Made by a program: the position numbers and the translations under genes. Below are positions 14,760 to 22,450 of a stretch of 25,535 bases of DNA, in pieces; within the stretch, counting starts at the first letter, position 1; each line of letters begins with the position of its first letter. The notes below the pieces were generated by a model. The model was given only the letters and a program-made list of their open reading frames with translations, had not been told where the DNA came from and ran no database searches. Source of the DNA: Massiliimalia sp964370215. Lineage in GTDB: Bacteria > Bacillota > Clostridia > Oscillospirales > Ruminococcaceae. The stretch covers positions 1-25,535 of the forward strand of contig CAYJIM010000033.1 in the NCBI GenBank assembly GCA_964370215.1. Direction: 5' to 3'.

Positions 14760-15323
14760 TTATTCTTTGAACAGCAGAACCGGAATCGGCGGGTCATTTT
14801 GGCGGTTGTGAAAGGAGCAAACAAGCACAGTATACCGCTTTTGATCCACCGTTTTGAGGTAATCGAGCAGTGCATCGCGTTCGGCATAGCCGGTGTCACC
14901 CCCGTGGTAAATACAAAGGCTCATGACACCCCCTCTTTTCAAGAGGGAAAGCCCTGCTTCAATCGCCAAGATACTGCTGTCCGCTGTCGTGAAGATGGTG
15001 TGATCCCCACCCGGCAGGTACCCAAAGTTGAAGACAATGCCATCCACCGTTTCGGGGGATGCAAAGTCCGCCATCTTGACGTGGCTTTGCAGCACCACCT
15101 CGACGGTTGCTGTAACACCTTCCTGTGCCACCCGTGCCCGCGTGCTCTCCACCGCTTCGGGTTGAATGTCAAAGGCCAGTACCCTGCCCCCTTCGCCGAC
15201 AAGCTTTGCCAAAAACACCGTGTCGTATCCCCGTCCTGCCGTGGCGTCGATACAAAATCCACCCTGCGGGATTGTCCGTTTCAAAAAATCATGTGCTACC
15301 CCTAGGGTATTGAGCTGTTTGAT
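14760..15323 (-). CDS. mnmM: tRNA (mnm5s2U34) methyltransferase MnmM (YtqB), atypical start
   Basis: A class I SAM methyltransferase of the YtqB family, about 187 residues. YtqB of Bacillus has been assigned to the last methylation of the tRNA wobble mnm5s2U. Motif I is IDATAGRGYDTVFLA, followed by LAFDIQPEAV, then NFGYLPGGDHTI and, near the end, RQNDPP, all family hallmarks. The ribosome site AGGAGG lies just after the upstream stop codon and points, at a normal 7-nt distance, to ATC (15323-15321). The frame from there reads IKQLNTLGVAHDFLKRTIP, which looks like the family N terminus. No ATG, GTG or TTG exists in frame between the upstream TGA and a TTG at 15284, which would cut off 13 conserved-looking residues and has no ribosome site. 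An AUC start is therefore proposed. It is the last gene of the operon after the AI-2E permease. Confidence 0.82.
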   Translation of the reverse strand: MKQLNTLGVAHDFLKRTIPQGGFCIDATAGRGYDTVFLAKLVGEGGRVLAFDIQPEAVESTRARVAQEGVTATVEVVLQSHVKMADFASPETVDGIVFNFGYLPGGDHTIFTTADSSILAIEAGLSLLKRGGVMSLCIYHGGDTGYAERDALLDYLKTVDQKRYTVLVCSFHNRQNDPPIPVLLFKE

Positions 15324-15336
15324 ACAAAGTCCTCCT

Positions 15337-16602
15337 TTATTCGCTGTCCACCGCTGTTGTCACCTGCTCCAATTCAATTTTCACCGGTTGTTTTCGCCCC
15401 ACGCAGTCCTCTTTGATCTCTTCGCTTGTGATCTGCTTTCGGGTTAAACGCTTAGCCGTCCATTCGCGCAGTAAGGTGTAAAGCATCGAACAGGTCGGCA
15501 CCCCCAAGATGATGCCGGCAAAACCAAAGGCACTGCCGCCACAATAAACCGCCAGCAACACCCACACCCCCGGTAATCCAATGGACGAGCCTACCACACG
15601 TGGGTAGATGAAGTTGCCTTCAATTTGTTGCAAGATCACAATGAAGATCAAAAAGATGAGTGCCGATGTCGGATCGATGAGCAGTAGAAAAAGGGTGCCG
15701 GTTGCCGCACTGATCATCCCACCAAAAAAGGGAATGAGGGCAGCAACGGTGACAATGGTGCAGATGAGGGTGGCGTACGGCAATTGTAGGATGAGCATCC
15801 CAAGCCACGTCAGCCCCCCTAAAATGAGTGCCTCGGTGCATTGCCCTGTCACAAAACCGGAAAAGCTATTGTCGGCTTTACGTAAAATATAGAGCACTTT
15901 GCCGGAGAAGTCTTCTGAAAAAGTGGCATACAACACCCGTTTTGCATTGAGCAACAGATTTTCCTTGCCCACCAAAAAATAGATCGATACAATAAAACTG
16001 ACAAAGAACTGTAGCGCACTGGATGTGACATTGATGGTGATGCTGAAGATAGATCCCAACCATCCCGTCAACTGCTCAATCGCCCAGTCAAACAAACCAT
16101 TCAAATCCAGCGATTGATAGATGGAGAGTAATTGTTCCTCCAAAGCACCTTGGATCGGCAGTGCCGCAATGATACCAAGCACCCACTTTTGTAGTTCGGT
16201 GATGTGGTTTGGCAGTTCCGCCGACAATGTCGCGATCGATTCAATCAACTGTGGGATAATCAAAAACGCCACCACGGTGAGTGCCACGACCATGAGCAGT
16301 ACAGTGCAAACCGAAGCGAGTCCCCTACCATGTTTTTCAAAAAATTTCGGGTGTTTTTTGTGCCGTTCCGGAGAGAACACCTTTTTTTCCAAAAAGGTGG
16401 TGGGACTGTCCATAATAAACGCAAGAGCAATCCCCACAAAGAGCGGCATCAACCATTGGATCGCAGTTTGCAGCAATTTCACCGCCTGATCAAAGCGCAA
16501 CAGCAGCAATACAATCCCCGCAAGGATCAACAAAATCAGTACGATTTTGCGCCACAGTCCTTTGGTCAACTTCTGCTCATCAACAGAGAATTCTAACTTC
16601 AT
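15337..16602 (-). CDS. AI-2E transporter family membrane protein
   Basis: A 421-residue integral membrane protein of the AI-2E/PerM family (PF01594). Two N-terminal helices (IVLILLILAGIVLLLL and LMPLFVGIALAFIM) are followed by a long amphipathic region. The conserved C-terminal core is FFVSFIVSIYFLVGKE, FSGFVTGQCTEALILGG, and then ALIPFFGG with NFIYPRVVGSSIGLPGVWVL. Members export various small solutes or ions, and the substrate is not readable from sequence. The C-terminal 45 residues are charged and cytoplasmic. The start ATG 16602 is 3 nt after the alpha-galactosidase stop codon, with the GGAGG ribosome site embedded in that gene's last codons. It ends 13 nt before the mnmM start. Confidence 0.92.
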   Translation of the reverse strand: MKLEFSVDEQKLTKGLWRKIVLILLILAGIVLLLLRFDQAVKLLQTAIQWLMPLFVGIALAFIMDSPTTFLEKKVFSPERHKKHPKFFEKHGRGLASVCTVLLMVVALTVVAFLIIPQLIESIATLSAELPNHITELQKWVLGIIAALPIQGALEEQLLSIYQSLDLNGLFDWAIEQLTGWLGSIFSITINVTSSALQFFVSFIVSIYFLVGKENLLLNAKRVLYATFSEDFSGKVLYILRKADNSFSGFVTGQCTEALILGGLTWLGMLILQLPYATLICTIVTVAALIPFFGGMISAATGTLFLLLIDPTSALIFLIFIVILQQIEGNFIYPRVVGSSIGLPGVWVLLAVYCGGSAFGFAGIILGVPTCSMLYTLLREWTAKRLTRKQITSEEIKEDCVGRKQPVKIELEQVTTAVDSE

Positions 16603-16605
16603 CCG

Positions 16606-18801
16606 TTACCCCTCCACCGCAACAAGGTGTAACAGTTTTCCAAGAAAGTCGCCGTCCATCCGCTCAAACCAGTAGCCACCCTGCATGAAGGCCGCACCGG
16701 AAGCGACAATGTCGGTGCCCTCTATGCGGTAGTAACGGGCAGGGTCCAACCCTTTGAAGCAGAGCTTGCGCAAAGCGCCTACACGTCCCGGCTTGGACAG
16801 CACTTGAATGTAGGTGACGAGTGCCTCGCTCTGATCTTTGGCGACCACCATCCACGCGTCAAAGGTATGATCGGCAAAGACGTTACCGAGGCGATACAGA
16901 TCCCCTGCACGCACCAAATCGTTGTATTTGTGGTAAAGAGCGACCTGTGTCGGAATCAGGTCACGGTCTTCTTGTGGAATTTTGGTGACATCTAATTCAT
17001 AGCCAAAGGTGCCTGCAAGGGCAACATACCCTCTCGTTTCAAAAGGCACCACCCGTCCTGTCTGATGGTTTGGCACATCGCTGACGTGGGCACCCATCGA
17101 CGACAGCGGATAGCAAAGGCCGGTGCCGTGTTGAATTTTCAATCGCTCGATGGCATCGGTGTTGTCGGATGTCCAGATTTGCGGGCTGTAGTAAAGCATC
17201 CCTGCATCAAAGCGAGATCCACCGGCAGAACAGTTTTCCAATAAAATATGCGGAAAATCGGTGACAAAGCGTTCCATGATGTCGTAAACGCCGAGCACAT
17301 AGCGGTGGCAGAGCTCCTGCTTTTGTGCCGCCGGCAGGATGGCGTTGCCGATGTCGGTCAATTGGCGGTTCATATCCCATTTGACGTATTCGATGTTCGC
17401 ACTCGAAAGCACTGCTTTGATCTGGCTATAAACGTGATCACGCACTTCTTTTCTCGACCAGTCGAGCACCAATTGGTTGCGCATCAATGTGGGTTTACGG
17501 CCATCGATGTGGATGATCCAATCGGGATGTGCACGATATAGGTCAGAGTCGGCATTGACCATCTCCGGCTCAATCCAGATCCCAAATTTCATACCGATGC
17601 CATTGACGTTATCGACCAGTTGTTTGAGTGTGCCTTGCAATTTTTCTTCGTTGACCACCCAGTCACCAAGCCCTGCACTGTCGTGTCCACGACTGCCAAA
17701 CCAGCCATCATCCATGACAAGCATTTCAATGCCGTTTTGTTTTGCTTCCTTTGCAATATCCAACAGCTTTTCGCTGTCAAAGTCAAAGTAGGTGGCTTCC
17801 CAGTTGTTGATGAGAATCGGGCGTTTTTGATCTTTGTAACGACCACGGATGAGGTGATTGCGGAACAGGTCGTGGAAGGTGCGGCTCATTTTGCCAAGCC
17901 CTTGGTCGGAATAGACCAGCACCACTTCCGGCGCTTGGAAGCATTCCCCTGTTTTGAGTAACCACGAGAAGTTTTGTGGGTTGATGCCCATGGCCATACG
18001 GGTGCGGTGGTATTGGTTACCTTCCACCGTTGCCAAAAAATTGCCAGAATAAACAAAGTTCATCGCATACACGTCGCCACAATCCTCTGTCGCATGGGGA
18101 TCTGCCACCGCCAAGAAAGGATGGTCTTGGGCACTGGTTTCCCCTCTTGCCGAGGCGATGACCTGTTTGCCGTGGAAGACCGGTACTTTTGTGAGGTTTC
18201 GTTCCTGTGCCCAGCTGCCGTGCAGGTGGATTGCTTCATAGCGGTCGCTGTCTAAATCAAGGCAGGCGGACAGCACACGGGTGAGTTGTATGTCGGTATC
18301 CTTTGTATTTTTGACCTGCACACTGCGAGTGATGACGTCGAGGTTTTCAAACGCGGTGTAGGAAAGGCAGACTTCCAGGCCCAATACCGTATCGACACAC
18401 AAAACTTCCAATGTTTGGCAATCCTCAGCGGTACCAAAAGTTGCCGGCAACCCCTCTAAGATCGGTTTGCCGTCCATGATGCGGTGACTTTGGTACTGTA
18501 AGCTACAAGCAGTACTGCCATGCTCGTCCAGTACTTCCAGACAGTGTTCACGGAAATCGCCCACCCCATGGGTTGGATACTCCATATTCATCGAATCGAC
18601 GATGAGGGCACGTTCCCGTTCCACCGAGGGCTTCCAAGTGTTGTGCAGTCCATAGAGGTAGGTCAACTGCTCGTCCGGTAATTTTTTACCGTAATAGAGA
18701 TGGGTGAGAATCTGCTCGGTGTCAAACACCCCAAATACGTAGCTTGTGTTACCGGCATCCAGTTTGAATGTTTTGGTGGCTTCATGAAAGGTAATGCTCA
18801 T
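16606..18801 (-). CDS. Alpha-galactosidase, glycoside hydrolase family 36
   Basis: A 731-residue cytoplasmic enzyme (no signal peptide) that removes terminal alpha-galactose from oligosaccharides such as melibiose and raffinose. The length is typical of the tetrameric GH36 group. Catalytic motifs are intact: MDDGWFGSR (about 363), the nucleophile Asp in YVKWDMNR (about 476), and the acid/base Asp in WTSDNTDAIERLK (about 546). A cysteine-containing LLENCSAGGSRFDAGM lies between. Two starts are possible. ATG 18807 is only 3 nt from AAGGAG, while ATG 18801 is 9 nt away and gives MSITFHEATKTF, a better match to the family N terminus, so it is chosen. No sugar transporter or regulator is adjacent; the operon continues with an AI-2E permease and mnmM. 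Confidence 0.95.
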   Translation of the reverse strand: MSITFHEATKTFKLDAGNTSYVFGVFDTEQILTHLYYGKKLPDEQLTYLYGLHNTWKPSVERERALIVDSMNMEYPTHGVGDFREHCLEVLDEHGSTACSLQYQSHRIMDGKPILEGLPATFGTAEDCQTLEVLCVDTVLGLEVCLSYTAFENLDVITRSVQVKNTKDTDIQLTRVLSACLDLDSDRYEAIHLHGSWAQERNLTKVPVFHGKQVIASARGETSAQDHPFLAVADPHATEDCGDVYAMNFVYSGNFLATVEGNQYHRTRMAMGINPQNFSWLLKTGECFQAPEVVLVYSDQGLGKMSRTFHDLFRNHLIRGRYKDQKRPILINNWEATYFDFDSEKLLDIAKEAKQNGIEMLVMDDGWFGSRGHDSAGLGDWVVNEEKLQGTLKQLVDNVNGIGMKFGIWIEPEMVNADSDLYRAHPDWIIHIDGRKPTLMRNQLVLDWSRKEVRDHVYSQIKAVLSSANIEYVKWDMNRQLTDIGNAILPAAQKQELCHRYVLGVYDIMERFVTDFPHILLENCSAGGSRFDAGMLYYSPQIWTSDNTDAIERLKIQHGTGLCYPLSSMGAHVSDVPNHQTGRVVPFETRGYVALAGTFGYELDVTKIPQEDRDLIPTQVALYHKYNDLVRAGDLYRLGNVFADHTFDAWMVVAKDQSEALVTYIQVLSKPGRVGALRKLCFKGLDPARYYRIEGTDIVASGAAFMQGGYWFERMDGDFLGKLLHLVAVEG

Positions 18802-18855
18802 TTTCATCGACTCCTTTTCTTTTGTGTCTTTTCTGTGTGTTTTACAGTTATCATT

Positions 18856-18884
18856 AGTATAGCATACCCCCTGTCAAAAGTCTA
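18856..18884 (-). promoter_or_regulatory. Possible promoter of the alpha-galactosidase operon
   Basis: Minus-strand TATACT (18861-18856) with TAGACT (18884-18879) 17 nt upstream. The -35 is only a 4 of 6 match. A nearby TTGACA (18876-18871) is spaced too closely to pair with this -10. Confidence 0.35.
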
Positions 18885-18979
18885 ATCATTTTCTTTCCAT
18901 TTTTAGGGATATTTGTTGCCGTTTTAGGACAGTCTAATAGCGGGTACCAATCCCCCAATTTTTTTCATAAGGAGTCGAA

Positions 18980-19570
18980 ATGATGAATCTTTCAGAAAGT
19001 CAAACAAAACAAAACCTCATGGCCGCCTTTGCAGGAGAATCACAAGCACGTAGTCGCTATTCCTTTGCCGCAGGGCTTGCCAAACAACAGCAACTACATG
19101 TCGTACAAGCAGTATTTTCCTTTACTGCAAAGCAGGAACGAGAACATGCCGAAGTCTTTTACGGACATCTTTCGGAATTGCACGGATCCTCCTTGTCGGT
19201 CGATGCCGAGTATCCTGTCACGGTTACCAACAGCATTGCCGACCTGCTCGCCGCCGCTGTCAACGGGGAGCACGAAGAAGCGGATACCATTTACCCACAA
19301 TTTGCCGCCATTGCCGCACAGGAAGGGTTTTCAAAAATTGCCAAGGATTTTGAAAACATTGCCCTCATTGAACGCACCCATGCAAAGCGCTTTGCCACCT
19401 TTGCAGATTGGATCAAGTCGCAGTCGCTGTTTGTGGCAACCACCCCAACCGATTGGGTGTGCCTCAATTGCGGTCATGCCCATCATGCAGAATCAGCGCC
19501 CAAACAGTGCCCTGTTTGTAGCCATCCGCAGGGGTATTTTATCCGCGCCGACTATACCCCCTACCAGTAG
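18980..19570 (+). CDS. rbr: Rubrerythrin
   Basis: A 196-residue cytoplasmic peroxidase that reduces H2O2 in anaerobes. The N-terminal ferritin-like domain has FAGESQARSRY (Glu20) and KQEREHAEVF (Glu53, His56) as diiron ligands of the first pair. The second pair lies in the EHEEADTIYPQFAAIAAQEG and IALIERTHAKRF helices. A C-terminal rubredoxin-like domain carries CLNC (about 165) and CPVC (about 182). The architecture is complete. The start is ATG 18980, five nt after AAGGAG; a second ATG follows immediately. It is divergent from the alpha-galactosidase gene and appears monocistronic. No ordinary terminator is visible downstream, where the repeat region begins. Confidence 0.96.
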   Translation: MMNLSESQTKQNLMAAFAGESQARSRYSFAAGLAKQQQLHVVQAVFSFTAKQEREHAEVFYGHLSELHGSSLSVDAEYPVTVTNSIADLLAAAVNGEHEEADTIYPQFAAIAAQEGFSKIAKDFENIALIERTHAKRFATFADWIKSQSLFVATTPTDWVCLNCGHAHHAESAPKQCPVCSHPQGYFIRADYTPYQ

Positions 19571-19660
19571 CCGATAGCAGCAGGCCTTGCCGACCAAACA
19601 CCCATCTCACGAAATGTCCGTCCACGAACCGGTAGCACCGGCGGGCAATCGGGTTCTGCC

Positions 19661-19921
19661 ATAAAAGTTTTGTCCACTTTTTTAAAAGTGGTGGAGTTTG
19701 AGGCAAAGCCTCAAGGTGTTTTGCCGACAGGCATTACGCATGCGTCAGCATTCAAGCAGTTTGTCGTATGGCAAACTGCTTTTTGTGAGCGGACAGCGTC
19801 GACAGCATTTGGCATACATACAATGCGTACCCCACCAATCGGGACGGGTGACCCGTCCCCTACGATGTTGATGAAAGGTTTGTTCTGTGGGGACAGGTTT
19901 CCATGCCTGTCCGCTGTTCAT
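19661..19921 (+). repeat. 261-bp modular palindromic repeat, copy 1
   Basis: Nearly identical to 19980-20240 (three mismatches seen, all in the last 40 bases), offset 319 bp. It is a chain of small inverted repeats. In order these are CCACTTTT/AAAAGTGG, TTGAGGC/GCCTCAA, TGCC/GGCA, AAGCAGTTTG (19754-19763) / CAAACTGCTT (19772-19781), GGGACGGGT/ACCCGTCCC, and GGACAGG/CCTGTCC. The open reading frame through it has no ribosome site and no recognisable product. It lies in the 906-bp gene-free region between rubrerythrin and the P-loop gene. Confidence 0.9.
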
Positions 19922-19930
19922 AGCAAGACA

Positions 19931-19964
19931 CGGACGACCAAAGGTCGCCCCTACGGCACAATGA
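19931..19964 (-). repeat. GTAGGGG-type palindromic unit
   Basis: These 34 bases recur exactly, in the opposite orientation, at 25348-25381. The core is CCGTAGGGGCGACC, loop TTT, then GGTCGTCC, a hairpin next to GTAGGGG. It fills most of the 58-bp gap between the two 261-bp repeats. Confidence 0.85.
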
Positions 19965-19979
19965 ACAATCGGATGGTAA

Positions 19980-20240
19980 ATAAAAGTTTTGTCCACTTTT
20001 TTAAAAGTGGTGGAGTTTGAGGCAAAGCCTCAAGGTGTTTTGCCGACAGGCATTACGCATGCGTCAGCATTCAAGCAGTTTGTCGTATGGCAAACTGCTT
20101 TTTGTGAGCGGACAGCGTCGACAGCATTTGGCATACATACAATGCGTACCCCACCAATCGGGACGGGTGACCCGTCCCCTACGATGTTGATGAAAGGTTT
20201 GTTCTGTGGGGGCAGGCTTCCATGCCTGTCCCCTGTTCAT
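19980..20240 (+). repeat. 261-bp modular palindromic repeat, copy 2
   Basis: Same unit as 19661-19921, in direct orientation. The mismatches noted lie in the last palindrome and its flank: one arm is GGGCAGG here against GGACAGG in copy 1. This indicates a recent duplication. Confidence 0.9.
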
Positions 20241-20250
20241 TCCCACCAAA

Positions 20251-20330
20251 AAGGGATTTGATCATGAACCAAATCCCTTAAAGCGCTAACGTTTGATGGT
20301 TGCCTACCGGTAATGCAACCCGTCCCCTAC
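20251..20330 (-). repeat. Diverged partial member of the repeat family
   Basis: Reads as the hairpin AAGGGATTTG (20251-20260) / CAAATCCCTT (20270-20279), then the module GCGCTAACGTTTGA, a TTGCC/GGTAA palindrome and ACCCGTCCCCTACC. This is the order seen in the reverse complement of the 261-bp units and in the copy at the right end of the window, but with different stem sequences. Confidence 0.75.
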
Positions 20331-20354
20331 CTCTTCACTCATTCGCCGATGCCA

Positions 20355-20396
20355 CAACCCCCTTCCCATAAAATTCATGGGAAGGGGGTTGATTTT
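20355..20396 (+). terminator. Strong hairpin, terminator-like, upstream of the P-loop gene
   Basis: Perfect 15-bp stem CAACCCCCTTCCCAT (20355-20369) / ATGGGAAGGGGGTTG (20377-20391), 7-nt loop, followed by ATTTTT. It could insulate the next operon from transcription through the repeats. Its right arm overlaps that operon's -35 box. Confidence 0.8.
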
Positions 20397-20417
20397 TCCG
20401 ATCAAACACGGTAGAAT
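20389..20417 (+). promoter_or_regulatory. Promoter of the P-loop/kor operon
   Basis: TTGATT (20389-20394) and TAGAAT (20412-20417) with a 17-nt spacer. The first bases of the -35 are the end of the preceding hairpin. The start would be near 20424, about 53 nt before the first gene. Confidence 0.7.
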
Positions 20418-20476
20418 AGAAACAATACTTTTTTCACAAAACGCATTATAAAATCACAAAGAAAGGCGATGAGAAG

Positions 20477-21163
20477 TTGAACAATTGGTTGACCGACTGC
20501 CCCAACCTGCTACTCATCACAGGGCATTATGGCTGTGGCAAAACAAATTTCACTGTCAATCTGGCCCTTGCACTTGCAAAGATGGGTCGTGCGGTGACCG
20601 TGATCGATCTGGATATTGTCAATCCTTACTTTCGCACAGCGGATTTCAAGGAATTGTTTGCCGCCCATGACATCGATCTCATCACCCCTATTTTTGCCAA
20701 TACCAATCTTGATATTCCGGCGGTGAGTGCTGCTGTGGATGCCGCTTTCCTGCAATCCACACGCACTGTTCTTGTCGATGTGGGAGGGGACGATGCCGGT
20801 GCCATTGCACTGGGGCGGTATGCGACTCGCATTCAACATCTACCACACCGTTGTTTTTATCTGATCAACGGGTATCGTTATTTGACACGTACCCCAACGC
20901 AAGCGGTGGAATTACTCCGACAAATGGAGGCCGTGTCCAAGGTCAAAGCAACCGATCTTATTAACACCTCAAACCTTGGCTCCCAAACCACCCTCGAAAC
21001 CGTACGTTCGACCGAGCAGTTTGCAAATGAGGTCAGTGCCCTTTCGGGACTGCCTCTCACGGTGACTTGTCTGCCTTTGGGCAGTACAGCAGCAGCCGAC
21101 GAACTGGTCGTTGCAGATTACATTTATTCTATAGAATCGGAGGAACCGTCATGGCAAACTTAA
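20477..21163 (+). CDS. P-loop NTPase (MinD/CobQ-like) of the 2-oxoacid oxidoreductase operon
   Basis: A 228-residue cytoplasmic P-loop ATPase. Walker A is GHYGCGKTNFTVN (about 17-29) within LLLITGHYGCGKTNFTVNLA. It is followed by VIDLDIVNPYFR, with the Asp pair typical of the SIMIBI class, and VDVGGDDAGAIALGRY, a Walker B-like segment. The rest shows conserved-looking NGYRYLTRT. The deviant Walker A lysine of true MinD (KGGxGK) is absent. The start is TTG 20477; an ATG at 20469 leads straight into a stop codon. The ribosome site AAAGG is weak and distant, so translation may be modest. Its end overlaps the ferredoxin gene by 13 nt. A function in cofactor insertion or assembly of the oxidoreductase is possible but unproven. 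Confidence 0.8.
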   Translation: MNNWLTDCPNLLLITGHYGCGKTNFTVNLALALAKMGRAVTVIDLDIVNPYFRTADFKELFAAHDIDLITPIFANTNLDIPAVSAAVDAAFLQSTRTVLVDVGGDDAGAIALGRYATRIQHLPHRCFYLINGYRYLTRTPTQAVELLRQMEAVSKVKATDLINTSNLGSQTTLETVRSTEQFANEVSALSGLPLTVTCLPLGSTAAADELVVADYIYSIESEEPSWQT

Positions 21164-21357
21164 CCATTTTTACCGATCGCTGTAAGGGTTGCTACCTCTG
21201 TGTCAACGTCTGTCCCAAAAAGATTTTGACGCCTGAACAAGAGACCCTCAATAGCAAGGGATATTACCCTGTGACCATCACCGACAAAGAGGCCTGCATC
21301 GCCTGTGCGATGTGCGCAATGATGTGTCCGGATTGTGTCATTCAAGTTGAAAAATAA
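21151..21357 (+). CDS. korD: 2-oxoacid:ferredoxin oxidoreductase, delta (ferredoxin) subunit
   Basis: A 68-residue 2[4Fe-4S] ferredoxin-like subunit that carries electrons between the catalytic subunits and free ferredoxin. The two cluster motifs are CKGCYLCVNVCP (Cys11, 14, 17, 21) and CIACAMCAMMCP (Cys49, 52, 55, 59). The segment between (LNSKGYYPVTI) is the usual spacing element of KorD/VorD subunits. The start is ATG 21151, seven nt after GGAGG and inside the end of the P-loop gene (13-nt overlap). Upstream in-frame extension to 21067 is ruled out by that ribosome site. Confidence 0.92.
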   Translation: MANLTIFTDRCKGCYLCVNVCPKKILTPEQETLNSKGYYPVTITDKEACIACAMCAMMCPDCVIQVEK

Positions 21358-21388
21358 TTGCATCTGTTGCAGATAGGAGAATTGTTTC

Positions 21389-22447
21389 ATGAGCGAACAG
21401 TACTTGATGAAGGGAAACGAAGCGATGGCAGAAGCGGCTTTGCGTGCCGGATGTCATCATTTCTTCGGGTATCCCATCACCCCACAAACAGAACTTTCCG
21501 CCTATATGTCCAAGCAAATGCCTAAAATTGGCGGTACTTTTTTACAAGCAGAGAGTGAGGTTGCTGCGATCAACATGGTGTTGGGGGCTGCCAGTGCAGG
21601 GGTCCGCACCATGACCTCCTCTTCCTCCCCCGGCATTTCCTTAAAAAGCGAAGGGGTTTCTTACATCGCCGGTTGTGACCTGCCTTGTGTCATCGTCAAC
21701 GTCATGCGTGGCGGTCCGGGGCTTGGTGGCATTCAACCATCGCAAGCCGACTACTGGCAAGCGACCAAAGCGTTGGGTCATGGGGATTTCCAGCTCCTTG
21801 TATACGCACCAAACAGCGTACAGGAAATGGTCGACCTTGTCATCAAAGCGTTTGATCGTGCCGATTTTTACCGTATGCCTGCCATGATTTTGGCAGATGG
21901 AATGCTCGGCCAGATGATGGAGCCAGTCGTTTTCCCTGAAGCGGTCACCGATCTACCTGAAAAAACTTGGGCAACCACCGGCACCGGTGGCACCAGAAAA
22001 CCAAACATCACCAATTCCTTGATTTTAAGTCCTGCGGCATTGGAGCAATCGATCATCGATCGCTTTGAAAAATATGACCACATCAAAGAAACCGAAGTAC
22101 TGGTCGAGGAATACCTCACCGAAGATGCAGAATATATCACCGTGGCCTACGGTGCTTCGGCACGCATTGTCAAAAGTGCCGTCAACCAAGCACGTGCACA
22201 GGGCATCAAGGTCGGCTTGATTCGCCCGATTACGGTATGGCCATTCCCTACTGCCTGCATTCAAGCGGCGGTACAAAAGGCAAAAGGTATCTTAGTCGCA
22301 GAAATGAGCATGGGACAAATGCTCGAGGATGTACAGTTGGCCGTTGGCGACAGCTGTCCTGTCGCCTTTTATGGTAGAACCGGTGGCGTGATTCCAACCC
22401 CGAAACAATTGCTTGCACAAATCGTCAAGCTCACAGAGGAGGTGTAG
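21389..22447 (+). CDS. korA: 2-oxoacid:ferredoxin oxidoreductase, alpha subunit
   Basis: A 352-residue subunit of the pyruvate/2-oxoacid:ferredoxin oxidoreductase family, which converts a 2-oxoacid plus CoA to acyl-CoA, CO2 and reduced ferredoxin. Family signatures are MKGNEAMAEAALRAGCHHFF, GYPITPQTE and the QAESEVAAINMVLGAASAG block. They are followed by TSSSSPGISLKSEG and NVMRGGPGLGGIQPSQADY. The C terminus has the domain II pattern IRPITVWPFP. Length and arrangement fit KorA/VorB types. Substrate choice (2-oxoglutarate or branched-chain 2-oxoacids) cannot be settled by reading. The ribosome site AGGAGA lies 8 nt before ATG. Confidence 0.95.
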   Translation: MSEQYLMKGNEAMAEAALRAGCHHFFGYPITPQTELSAYMSKQMPKIGGTFLQAESEVAAINMVLGAASAGVRTMTSSSSPGISLKSEGVSYIAGCDLPCVIVNVMRGGPGLGGIQPSQADYWQATKALGHGDFQLLVYAPNSVQEMVDLVIKAFDRADFYRMPAMILADGMLGQMMEPVVFPEAVTDLPEKTWATTGTGGTRKPNITNSLILSPAALEQSIIDRFEKYDHIKETEVLVEEYLTEDAEYITVAYGASARIVKSAVNQARAQGIKVGLIRPITVWPFPTACIQAAVQKAKGILVAEMSMGQMLEDVQLAVGDSCPVAFYGRTGGVIPTPKQLLAQIVKLTEEV

Positions 22448-22450
22448 AGG

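Noticed and set aside
19670..20261. Two overlapping-looking ORFs of 116 and 90 codons starting identically inside the 261-bp repeats
   Set aside because: They begin in the first palindrome, have no ribosome site, run through all the hairpins, and their ends differ only because the flanks differ. They are repeat translations, not genes.
19661..20330. CRISPR array or insertion sequence
   Set aside because: No short regularly spaced identical repeats with unique spacers, no transposase frame and no clear terminal inverted repeats.
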